This document shows, in pieces, positions 33,814 to 47,200 of a stretch of DNA of 64,000 nt. The stretch is from contig RQTK01000005.1 of NCBI GenBank assembly GCA_003991915.1, positions 512,238 to 576,237 of the forward strand, read 5' to 3'. Both the position numbers and the translations under genes were made by a program. The notes beneath the pieces are model-generated. The model worked only from the letters and a program-made list of their open reading frames with translations. It made no database searches and was not told the DNA's origin. The stretch is from Elysia chlorotica (Eukaryota; Mollusca; Gastropoda; Plakobranchidae). Position 1 is the first letter of the stretch; each line of letters opens with the position of its first letter.

Positions 33814-36294
33814 GTTAGTTCGATTTGAATGGTTGGTGTTCCAACGTCCAACGTCTGCCGATCGTCAGCAATATTACTCTGGCAATTCTATGTGCTGCCA
33901 CACAGAGACAGTGCGGGGATACGAGGGCTACTGTCTCAGCCGATCACATCATACTGACATCGATCCAAATTCTTTTGTATGCTACTTACTATCCAAGACA
34001 TACTGGGGAAAACATTGTTTATTTATTTTGTTCTTGGTTGCTTGTCCTGTTGTAGGTTTGTGTGTGTATGTGTGTGCGTGTGTGTCTGTGCGTGTGTTAA
34101 AATAATGGTACTTCTGAAAGTTCCTACCTATCTAGAGGTGGAGCTGGTACTGCTCATGTTTTATTTTTTGGTTGATTGTTGTTGGGTTTTGTTGTTCTTT
34201 CTGTTATTATAAAAATGAGCATAACATTAAAACAGCGCTGAAGAAGACGAACAATATAGCCGATTTGCGACATAATTCTGGAATTTGTGGTAAAAACGCC
34301 AAAATCCACACACATGAAGTCAACGACATATTATACGAATTGACAATTATTATGCGAAGCTGGATATTTTTCTCAGGAGCACTTAAGTTAACAAAATCCA
34401 AGGAGACCGCCGTGCAAGTCAAAATTTGTGCTATTTCTTTGAGACATTTGTTAACACACTAGCCCTTTTTAATCAATAATTATTACCAAACGCTTCAACG
34501 CAAAAACCAACGGGGCAAAGCAGGTTATGTAGACAGAACCTTTACAAAAAAACACTTAGGTACTCGAAAAGCCTATCACATCTTTATAAGTCAAACATGC
34601 GCTCATAACGAGAGATTTTACTCTTAAATGTTGCTTTCGCCGAAATAATCTCAAAGCCAATAATGCTTTCTTCTGTTTTGTCTGATATAACACAGAGTAG
34701 TTGAAAATTTCGGAATGACAATGGATGAGCTTAAGGTGTTGATTGAATTGACTCTATAATCTATCTCTAAAGTATCGACCTATACATTTCTTCAAGTCGA
34801 CGGACAGAAACCCTCATAATTGTTATTTCTTTTCTTTGTAACATTGTTTTGTTGTAAAATTTAAATAAGGAACTGTATGTACTACAAGTTTGCATATCTT
34901 TATTCCCAAAAAAGCAGTATAAATGGTCTATGATGGCTAGAAACGTATGTCTGGACAAAACTCTGAATCTGAGCCAAAAAAAAAGTAAAATATAACAACA
35001 TTCATGACATTATTTCAAAAATACATCTATCGCGAATGAAATCCAAGAAAATCTACATTCTGGATCTAGATATGATGAGGATTTAACTTGGACATAGAGT
35101 TTAGTCCCTTATAAAAATGACATGTGGATCTAAATTTTCGGTGTGATATCCAGATTCGATTTAATTTGATGATTGAATTAAGTGTTTTTCTATCTCTACT
35201 GTGGGCGCCCATTCTGGATGACCAGCTCTACTCAGTAGAAAGCTGATCTACTCTTAGATGAGATTCGATCTCAACATCCAATCGCTAAAACATCAAACTC
35301 GAGACCTCCCTCGTGGGATCGGATTAAATGATATGTTAATTTCATCGGCCATAAATCTCAAGATCAGATTGCACTTGTTTATTTCATCTAACGAGATTGA
35401 AAAACCCTCCAAAGCTGCGACAACATACGTGTATATACAACCAATTAATTGAAAGAAGAATCGTATTAATATTAAAAAGCCTATATTTATGAGGGTTTTT
35501 TGTTTTTGTCTTATTCGTGAAGTTTCCATGACGAAATCGATTTTGAAATCATATTTCTAATTTTTTAAAATAATTTCGCAATGCTATCCATCGTCAAGGT
35601 AATACTCAAATATCTGGCATGGTATTATGGTTTGGATGTAGATTTGACTAATGTAGTGGTTCCATTTATGTGGCTTAGCGCCTGAGATCTAGCACACTCA
35701 AGTGCTTGATTGTTTTCTCGTACTAACGTCACCAATTTTTCTTTCAATGACTGCTTCGAACCTACCCCTTTGTTCGGTGTTTCAGAGAGGGAAAGAGAGC
35801 GCAGAAGTACAAACAGGTACGAATAATGGCTGGTCGGAATGTTTGGGTTATATTTATTTTATTAGTATAAATTACTTGTCTGATTTGTTCGCTCTTTAAT
35901 TGGCCTATTTTCTTAACATTTACCGTGGTTCGTTTTACTTTTTATGTCATGTTTTACACTTTTTCTTGCATTTCGTTTGCTTCCCCTCTCAATAGAAGAT
36001 TATTATTGATGATCGGGTTTATATCAAGTGAACGTTTAAGATCATTATAGAATAAGTTTTCATGTTTCAAAAATAATCATTATTTTGTAGTCTTCATAAA
36101 CTATTAAGATATTCCTTATCAAACCAATGGAATTAAGTATTTATTTATTTCAAACGCAAATAGAAAATGGTATTAACCAAACGCGACGCATCTTACCCAA
36201 CCAAATCAAATACTTCATAAGATCTGGGCGCCTGATTCTTTTAGTGCATGTCAAGACGTTTTGAGAGTCTTTTAAAACTCGTTACATCTTGAGG

Positions 36295-36346
<52 letters not shown>

Positions 36347-38542
36347 GAGAGGAGAAAGATATTATGAAATTGTAAATTGTAAATTTTACATACCTATATT
36401 ATAAGACTTTAATCATCATCTGTTGTGATTGTTTGCTGTATAGACCAAAAAGAAGTGCTTGTTAACGGACAATAAATGAATTTTGATTCTTGAATTTTGA
36501 TTTGCTCCACCAGCAGCCCAGTGGTAGCCCCAGCAGCACACGAGAAACCACCGAGGCAGAAGCAGACCCTCAGGGCAATTCTCCCCATACACCATCCCTG
36601 CAAGAAAACATCCTTGCGGTTTTCGGCATCCGGCTGCCAAGCAACAAGGGCGACAACAAGCAATTGTCTGAGAGCAGGAACTCCCTACACTTCACCCCAG
36701 AGGTGACCACAAGCGGCGACCGTGATGCAGTTATAAATAGCCCCGCACCAAAGCCAAACTCTATGCTGGATGAAGGAAGTGGGGTTGACGAAAACGTCGA
36801 AAGTACCGTTAGACCAAGTTTTGTGACTGAAGACGACTTAAAAATTCAAGAGCGGCAAGACCGAAGCTACCAGTACCTGCAGTACTTGGGGAACCTTGTC
36901 AGCGCAGAGCGTTTTATTTCAGAGAAAGAGGAAGAAGGGTCTCGGACAGACCTATCGGGAGATAAGCACCCTTGCGTCAGCAAGGAGGAGGACGATCTCT
37001 TGTCAGGTTGGCCCGACGAAGAAAGCAACAGAAACGAAAAGCAAAGTTTAGTTTCAGGTGGGTTGGTTTGTTTTTACTAAAGACTATGGTGGCCGTGTGC
37101 ATAATTATTTTTGTTTCTCTCTAAAAAAAAAATTGGTCGCTTTTTCAAAAGTCCAAAATGTGTTAGGGTAGTTGGAGTAGCATGGAAAACAGATTGTGTG
37201 CATAGATTTAAAAGTGGGTTGTTTTTTTTTACATTTTGTTTATTTTGTGATAGCCAAGTTATCCATTACTATCCACGGTAATCGTTCACTTTTTTGTTTA
37301 TTTGTTCGTTTGTTTTATTTGATGTTAAGTTTTAATTGATCATATATTCCTTTACTTCATGGTATTGCAAGGCGTATCAAGTATTTTTTACACGTTTATA
37401 TCTATCAAATGAAAAAAGTCGTGAGTCAGAAATAGGAGTAGAATCTACACTGTGCATGGCCACATACTTTGTGTTTGCTTTGCAATTTTGGCACTGGTTG
37501 CTTTTTCTGCTTTACATGAATCAAAATTATTACAAGACATTGTATATCAAAAAGGTAGTTCCGTAACTAACACAGCACCTTGCCATTAAGGTCAAATCTA
37601 AGCACATAGAAGGTCTGTTCCTGGACGATATATCACAATGTGTGGGGTACTTGATCAATTAAAGACGTGATAAGTCAGTCCTTTGGCGCAGGGTTTCTAA
37701 TCATGTGTGTTGCTCCCAAGGTTGCATGTAAGGAAATTTGCAGCAGCGTTCAATCCTATAATTACGGAGCCAATCTACAGTCGAAAAAAGTTCTGCTTAA
37801 GGAGAGTTATTGCATCATCTCTTATGTCCGCTAGTTTTGAAGTGTGTGTTGCTGTTGTTGCTGTTGTTGTTGTTGTTGTTGCTGTTGTTGCTGTTGTTGT
37901 TGTTGTTGTTGTTGTTGTTTTCAGTTCATTAGTTAGTGTCACTGGAAACGAATTTGCCCGTCAGACTCTACATCTAGGTTTTCCATAAAGTACAAATTTA
38001 CGGGATATACTTTCCTCCTTAGAGATGTTCAAACATTCAAGATTCCACTTTGGCTCAAATATTAACAGTGAAAGACGACTGTCGACACATTTTAATCCAT
38101 AACCGTTGATTGAAATTATTCCTTCTAAGCTGTTTATCGCATGTTATATTAAAACTCATAAAATAGTACACTTCCTACCTAAAACAACAGATTTTCTTTT
38201 AAATCCGTTTCTTGTGTAAAGTTTTATCTTGGCAGCCATGTGTCCATGTTTTCTAATATTACTTTGTTTTCTATGTTTACCGTATTGTTCATACAACACT
38301 ATGTTTTATGTGTTTACTATGTTTTATGTTTGTTTAGATTTTGCAAACTTATTAGAAAGAGCATAGTATATTTTCAAATTATCAAAAGTAACAAAACAGG
38401 AAGAATGTAAAAAAAAAAAAAACACCACCACCACCACCACCACCACCAACAGCAATAATAAAACAACAAAAACAAAACAACAACAACAACAACAACAACA
38501 ACACAACAACAAAACAAAAACAACAACAACAACAACAACAGC

Positions 38543-38597
<55 letters not shown>

Positions 38598-40456
38598 GAA
38601 TATTTCAATATTTATGTTTATATTATTTTATATTTACTTTTGTTATATTAGTGCTCATATTAATTATCGTAATTCAGTGAAGTGTCGGTTCGCGAATGTG
38701 ACAAAACCAATACAGATCTCCTTGCCCTTGCATTTCACAATCAGGTGGATCTTTTTGCCTCCACTGATGTATCGCGCGAGGCGACACTAAAAAAGGTTCT
38801 ATCTACCAAATGTTTGGACTATTATAGATATAAAACTATTTTAATGACCATAATGTTGTTGTTGTTTTTTAAAACCATGCTACCAATATCTAAAGTTATA
38901 ATTTTTCTTACGAGAATAATATCCTTCTCAGATAATACCTTTCCATGGTATCATCTTTACGTTTACAGGAACCTGTGTCGCTATACGAACTCTTCCTAGT
39001 CGGTCCCAAATATTTTTTCTCCGTCTACCTGTCGTTCTTTTTCTATTCACCTTCTTAGTAACTGTTGTTTATGTTAGTAATGCAGACTCTAAAGAACGAA
39101 CTTTCCCAACGTGGTCAAAAACACAGTGAAAGAGTTCATAAACAAAATTGTATGAGGTATTAGCTTTGCGATAAAATAATGTTACAATTATTATAGATCC
39201 GTCTCAAATAATTGAATTATTGAACGATTTTATTGTCGTATGATCCATTTAGATCAATAATTACATTTCAAAACACCTTTAAAGTCAGTGAAATTCCCAG
39301 ATATTTGAGTTCACCGCTTCTAAACGCATAAAAAAACATTGACGTCACAGTTTAAAAACATCGAAGGGCGGCCGTCATCTTTAACATCTAAACCCAAAAT
39401 GTCGCCGCAAAAATAAGCAAAATCTAAAACATTTTATAGAAACACACATTAATTAAGAAAAGATCGAACGTAAGTAAACAGTGATGTTTTTGTATAATGG
39501 TCATTGGCCCTAATACAAACTCAGTAACTCTAGAATATAGCCTAGACTCTACATCTTAGCTATTAAATCTAGATCTAAGATTTCTATTAAGGTCTAGGGG
39601 TCGTAAGTACAACGTTGTGGTAAGCTTACGGCTCGTCTATGCGAATAATAAGGCTCACGACGTGTGGAAAGCTACCACAACTATGTATGCACGTCACTAG
39701 ATCGCTTATATAATATAAAAACAGTCGTTTTTAGTTTTGGCTAGATCTAGTGTGAAAGTGATAAAAAAATAAACAAAACTTTTTCAAATTCTAACCACTT
39801 CACTGCTGAGTTAAAATCACTATTTCTATGTGTTTTCAGATTGGTAGATAAAAAATGGGCTTTGTGGCGGATTAACATAATAATTATTCAGAAACAATTT
39901 CCTTGTGTCAAACCTTACTTACTTACGGAATAGCATTATTAGTTACATAACTGTATATGGTTTTACATTCCATTAAGTTAGTCAGTGAGTAAAGACGCAT
40001 GAAACATAAACTTCGATAGCCACACAAATCATAAAATGTATACATGTTCAATTCTGGTAAAAACTTGAGTTGCAATTTGTTTAAGTGTCTAGAATCTACA
40101 CACACACACAAATTAATTTATAACATTTGTCTTGATCACGCCAGAACTCTTGAATGCAGCCTTGAGCTTAGCAGACGAAGTCATAGAATTTGTGAGTATA
40201 AAAAACATTATTATTATGTTTACCTAAATTTTGCTGAAAATGGACTTGGAAAAATTAACAAAATCGCTATTGACCATTTACTTCAATCTTTGTTATTTTT
40301 CTTCACGACCACTATTATAATTTTATTTAAAAGGTATTATCGTATTGGCCATCTTTTTAACTTCATCGCTTTTTTGTCATGATCATCATAAATATCTTCA
40401 TCATGATTATAATTATAATTATTTTCGGGATTTCGACCAACTGGGATGCTTACGGC

Positions 40457-40553
<97 letters not shown>

Positions 40554-40780
40554 AATTATCATACATCCACATCAATACATTGTGCTATCAGCATCACCGC
40601 TCTAAACACTATTTTTTAGGACATAGCCTAATTTTTGGCAATTAAGATTCAAAATGTTAGGCGTCAATTCTTGTCCAAAAAATGTACAAGATATTTTTTT
40701 ATAACTTGAAGTCGCAGCACATTGCCCTAAGTCTTTACATTACCTGAGATAATTTCATCTTTGATTTAAATATTGACTGA

Positions 40781-40826
<46 letters not shown>

Positions 40827-40827
40827 C

Positions 40828-40900
<73 letters not shown>

Positions 40901-40910
40901 CCTCTCTCTC

Positions 40911-41002
<92 letters not shown>

Positions 41003-41180
41003 CCCCTTGAAAGGACATAACAAATTTTCGGCAATTCAGATTCAAAATGTTAAGAGTCAATTCATTTTCCAAATATGTACAAAGATATTTTTACAAGTCG
41101 ACCTCGTAGCATGTTACCCTAAGTCTTTACATAAATTGAGATAATTTTAATATTTTACTCAAAGTTCAATTAATTGCTCA

Positions 41181-41240
<60 letters not shown>

Positions 41241-44200
41241 AGGCTTTTCGTTTTTATTGTTGTTGTTTTTTTTAATACGTACTTTAATTTTGTCACATAA
41301 GTTGTTGTTTTTGTCTGTGTGCGTGTGAAGTAAGATTATTATCATTAAACATTATTACTTGAAATTGATATAGGCCAGAACGTATGTGACGGCGAGATAC
41401 AAATGACTTTTATTATTCAGTTAGCCGGTATGATCTTTTGCAAATGGGGCCTGCACAGAGAGAGTGGGTGCGTTTCTTATATTCATCCCGTGTGTTTAAT
41501 TATTACTTTTTCGTGTTTCGTTTTATATGTTGTCTCCAAGCTAGATCTAGGTTTGTGATTGATTGTTCTTGCACATTGCAGTCCTCCGAGAACCTGTATG
41601 TGTACCATGCGGTGGTGCTCGCGGTGGTAGTGCTGTGGCTGGTGAACGCCCTCCTCTGTGTCGGGCTGTGGAGGGTCCCCAAGCTACACACTACTATGAG
41701 AAGCAAACCTTCGCTTGGTGGGTCACGAAAACTAGAAATCAATCAATTTTAATAGTCAAAGGCATGAAGATTAGTGTATGTTTTTTCATAATATACTTTT
41801 CTCCAGTCTTAACGAGCTGCTGTTACTTTTAATTACAGAAGAAATATTATTTTAACCTTATTTTGGTTGTAAGTACCTAAGGTTTCTCAAAGAACTGTAT
41901 ACAGAGATGGGGGCACTGGGTTGAGTTCGAACTAACACATTGTTACAGTTTAAAAGTTTTAAGATATTTCACTGTTCTTGTCATGAATGTAGACCAACCG
42001 AATTTTCTTTCCTTTAAAATAATTGGGAAAAAAAACAACTAAGAAAGGTGTACAGTTAACACACAAAAAACACTTAAACCTCTTTTCCCTCGAAAATTCA
42101 CTGAACAAACCTCCTCCATCAGATGGTAAGAGCAAGCGTCAAAGGCTGGCGAGGGCCAAAGAGAAATTGAGCCGCGGGTCCAGCTCAAAGCGGCGCCGAC
42201 GCTTGCAGGTCTGCCAGGAGCCCGCGCAGACCGATTCCACCATCGCCACGTTCACTGTCTTCATTGGCGGGGAAGGGTCTGGAGAAGGCGTGAGGGTTGT
42301 CAAGAATAGCCCACCAGTTGACCCTGGAGACAAAGTCACTGACCCAACCGGTGGCCCAGACAGCGCCGAGTCGGAGGAGTCCCAGCAAAAGAGCGACGCA
42401 CGCCACTTACCGGACAAACATGAGTTCAGGGATATTTTCAACTCCAGAAAGAGAAGGTGGGTGTTTCTTGTTTGATTTCTTAACGCCCAACGTCAGCAAC
42501 TAAGCTACCTCGCGAGCATTCCCAAAGATAGCCTATGGCAATTATTCTTACATTCTGCTGAATAATACCAGTTTTACCGATGTACTAAAGTGGCAACCTA
42601 GTCCTGATTCTCTGTCCACAGTTTAAGCAGCGTCATGTTTTTTTTTCTGTGTTTCTGTATTGGAGTAAGGTACCCGCCTGAGAACAAAGAGCTAAATTAA
42701 TCTATGAATTTTAAGGATTTGGGAGACTTTTGATGAGAAGCAGTGGTTACCAATACCTAGATGCCACTGAATCATAAATGTATGAAAACATATTGTCTTA
42801 TTAGCAGTTTTTATAGCTTAATAGATACTGTTTGACTTAAATAAAACAATGCCTTGATTTTTGTTGTCAAGTATGTTGGCTCCTATATTTTTAAGAGAGG
42901 GTTGTTTTTATTTTTACCTTTGCTTTTCTTAATATGTGAATGTGTGTGTGTGTGTGTGTGTGTGTACGCCGTGTCAACAAGTAATAGGCATGAGCAACAC
43001 CTAAAACAACAGTGTAGTTATAAGGCATAGAGGAAGAAATTACTGCTCTGGTCCTACTTAAGTTTGAGAAATTGTTGAACATTTTTTAAAACAATTTTTT
43101 TATATTTTGGGGACAATCATTTAAAATATCTCTTTTTCTTAAATGGGCGCTTTCATCATTCAAACGTCTATATTTTGCATCCATAAACTTTATGCCATGC
43201 TTTCATTTCTCCTCCAGTAAATCAAAGGAGCGATGTCCGAAAAGCAAAATGTACAATTTCGACGAGTCTGCTCAAACCGTTTATAACCTAGAAGAGAGTT
43301 TGCCAACTGAAGTCCGTGATCTCCTCTCTTGTCGAGGTGGGAATTTATGTTTCCATGACCACGAGAGGGTCCGTGTTGTCAATAACAAAATCCATGTCCG
43401 TGCAAAACAAAATCGTTCCAAACCCCAGATCAAAAAGCGTGCGTCACCAAGTAGACAAAGTCTATATAGAGTTCCACCTGCTAAAAGAGTCACATTTTCT
43501 CCCGGAAACAAACGTCACAAATCTGCCTGGAATAGGCGAAAGTCCATAAGTCCAGATCGTAAAATAGATATCGCTGCAACAGACCGGCAGTCGGTGCCTC
43601 CACCTCCGAGTGGTTATCACCTTAGAGTAGTACCCAGCAGTGTAGACGGCTCTATTGACAACCCTTGTACTGATGATTCAACATGGACACAAACTGAAAG
43701 ATCCACGGCCTCTAAGCTGAGCAACATTGATTCGCAATCGGAACCCTTGGAAAGAATCAAAAAGTCATCACATTGCACATCGCACGAAAAACGTCTACCA
43801 ATAAAAGAAGTGAAAGAGCACTTCAAAAGATCAATGGAAGTCCCGTCTTGCCGTCTGGTCAATTTGTTAAGGAGTAATAAGATAAAGGGGAGATTTTACT
43901 CCGGCTATGAGTCCTGTACCAAAAAAGAACCCGTACCGAAATGCAGCGGCTTTGGCGCTTTCGGAGACGCAGTGTTGGAGGTTACCCCCTCTGAAACAGA
44001 CTCCCAAAGCGTCACTAAAAGTTCCTTGGCCAATGTAGGGGATAAAATACATAAACACCGTGGAAACAATATGGACCTTATAAAATGCGGACCAATGAAG
44101 TCACGTACAATATTAAACAGGCGTCGTTTACGACACACAGCCCGGGGTGAAAGAGATTTAAACATAAGCAATAACACAAATCTCTATTCGACAACGCTTT

Positions 44201-47200
44201 TAACATGCATAAAATTTCCTGAAACTATAGACTCAATGCAAGCTCTTGACCAACCTAGTCCTGATTCTCTGTCCATCATCCATATTCAACAACTAAACAT
44301 CAATATGAATGCGTTTCCAGGAGATGAAAGTGCAAATGAGAGCATTAGTGGTAATCATCAGGAAGTTATACTAGAGAACAAAACGAGCTCTACCACCCCA
44401 AGTGTGGATCAGTTCTACACGCCGGAAAGTGCCTCTCCAGGGCACCAGGTCGAGGTCATCAGTGGAAGTGCCCTTGTGGAGTGCGGAGAAGAAGTGGCAC
44501 GTTTACAGAGTCCACCTTTAGAATCTTTGACTAGTGTGAAGGATGAACCCCAAGTGCAAAGAAGTTTGATTGAAATCGAGCATGAATGTTGGGAAGCCAA
44601 GAAACACAGTATTATGATGGCATGTAATGAAGCAATCAAAAACAGACTTCAAAGACAAGAGACGGAGGACGAGGAATCTAGAGAAATGACAACATCTGAG
44701 AGTACATCCGCCAAGAGTTCGCGTGAGAAAAGAAAAAAGCGAAAAACGAAAACTACGGAGTCGGTATACGTAAAATTTAAAACTAGTCTTTCCAAAAAAC
44801 TAACTACAACAACAACCCTAAAAGAAGTGAAACCGTTCTTGCAAGATATCTCAACAAAGCCATTGATGTTTGACGACGATCATCAGAATGTTTTAAGTCT
44901 CACTTCACAAAGCAGTGAGCAATCATTAGCCATTAGTCAACCTCGACACACACGCATCATTAAGTGTGCAGAGGTAGAAAATCAAATGAGGAAAAGAAAA
45001 CTGTGTTCAGATACAGAGGTAGAGTTGCTGCATTCCAATGAATCAATCAAACTGCCGATTGGAGTCTCAAAAAGCGAAAAGGATGGTCAAGTAAGAGAAT
45101 GTCAAATCAAAAAGCCTGAAAATAGCTTCGTCAAAACGTTTCCGATGGAGGAGCATTCTATGGAGATCGATCGTCAGGATTTCTCCCAACGATCTCCCAC
45201 CATTCCTCATGGAGAGCTGGTCGGGGAGTGTGACAGGCTTTCGGAAAAGGCTTCAGCAATAACAGTCATCAACGTGATGGAAACATCGGCAAATTTGAAA
45301 GCTGAAAATCTAGAAAGTGCAAAAGCCGTCGAGCCTGGATTCTCTGAATCAAACCAGGTAGAAGGATATGGCCAGACTTCAGATCTTCCACTGGTAAGTC
45401 AACCTGTAACGGTCTCTCTAGACGGATCAACTAGCAGAGAACGGTCAAAAAGAAGGAAAAAAAATCACAAGGAGAAGGGGAAAGGAAAGTCGGAGGTGAA
45501 GGGAGTCGATTCAAAAACCCGAGACGCCATCGGGACTTCAACACTGGAAGATACTCCACAAGGGCCTCAAAGTGACACGTCGCTTTCACATACTTCCAAG
45601 AAAGTATCACATTATTCGTCTACCACAAAATCTCTGCACCATGGTATAAGAAGCCATTCTAGTCCACCTGAGATCAGAAAAAAGAAGGTAGGATCAAAGA
45701 AGAAATTATCCGTCCATCTTAAAGAACCCTTGGAAACACGTTCAAAATGGCGTCATAAATTGCAAAAGAAGTCATCGGAAAACAAAAACACAACCCGATC
45801 CGGTATGCTCAAAGAACAAACTCCGAGGAACACGGGCAGCAGCAGCTCCACAAACTCCGAAAAGAAAAGGAAAAGTCATACCACAGCATCTAGTATATCT
45901 TCAGACAGTGTCGAGGATGTTCAACCGGCTGTGAACAAGGCACCACCTGAAATAGAGCAGAAACAATCTGAAACTGAAAATACGATACCTATAGTTGTAG
46001 ATGAAATTCAAAAGTCATTAAATGATTGTGAAACTCATGAAGTTACTTATACTCAAAATGATGTTGAGGACGAACTAGCAAGTCATAATGTTCAATGTCA
46101 AAAAAGCTGTGCCGAAAAAGTTAATCCCAAAAGAAAAGAAATAAAATCTGAAAAACTATTCAAAACAGGTGAAGAAAAAGTAGTTGAACATACCTCTCAA
46201 CCAAACGAAAGCTCTGTTTTAAAATCCAAACCAAAGGGACATAATTATCCATCGGACCCTGCGTCGGTTCAACCAAAGCCGATCAATAAGACTACCGCAA
46301 AGTTAGTTTGCACCAGATTGGCTTCCAGACATCAATCGAAAGAAAAAGATTTGCAAAAAGCTGAGGAAGGCTGGAATAACTCAATAGCGTATTCTATCTC
46401 TGACAAAGGTAAAGTCGTAGGAGATAAGTCTAGATGCGTTACCAGAAGAACGAAATTGAAATACGTTATTGTAAAAGCAAAAGACAAAAGCAAAGAAAAT
46501 AAGGATAACAAAATTGAATTACTAGTCCAACCAGCTGTTGGTAAAGTCAACAGTTCCGATGGGGAAGGCAATGATCAGGATGTCAAACAGGATGGGCAGG
46601 GAGATTCGTCGCTAAGAGGACAATTTAAAACTGTCCAGTTTTCTGATAGTATTGAGAAGATAGAACATATCAAACAGGTCGATGTATTAGAAGAAGTTGA
46701 ATCGATAGAGGAACAGGTGCAAGAGGCCCACATAGGGGATAACGTCAGCGAAGGCTCTTTGGGTGACATGTTTCTCTCTAACAATTTCGATCTTGTGCGA
46801 GAGCTGGTGGAAGAGGAAGCAGAACACACAGAAAAGCAGCCAGGGCCGATGCCGAAACTAGAAGTCGCCCCTCGAACCGATAAACGGAAGAGCTCCTCTC
46901 CAAGACGGAGTAAGCGACCAGTTTGGCTAAAGAAAGCAGCACCGAAACCTGTGGATGAGCCTATTGTTGTTGAAGCGAGAGTTGTTGTGCAAAAGCAGAT
47001 CGTGTCGCCTAAACGTCTAGAGAAGAAGAAAGAAAGCTTCGAAGAAGTCATCCTACAACCTAAAAAATGCAACATTCAGGTTACCAATCCGCTACCATCT
47101 TCGGGAGTGTCTCCAAAACGGGAATTGCCAAGTATTAAGACAAAGGTTTCTTATTCTTCAATACTTAGCGATGTGTTTCTATCACTTCCTCTAAAGAAAG

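Noticed and set aside
38676-38742. Exon-like stretch SVRECDKTNTDLLALAFHNQ with AG and CAG|GTGGAT borders in gene 3 intron 3
   Set aside because: It would enter in phase 2 and leave in phase 0, which fits neither exon 3 nor exon 4. Could be an alternative exon only if its partner is also missing.
41540-41832. Alternative frame through the gene 3 TM exon (VLREPVCVPCGGARGG)
   Set aside because: It loses the 22-residue hydrophobic span and breaks the phase into exon 6.
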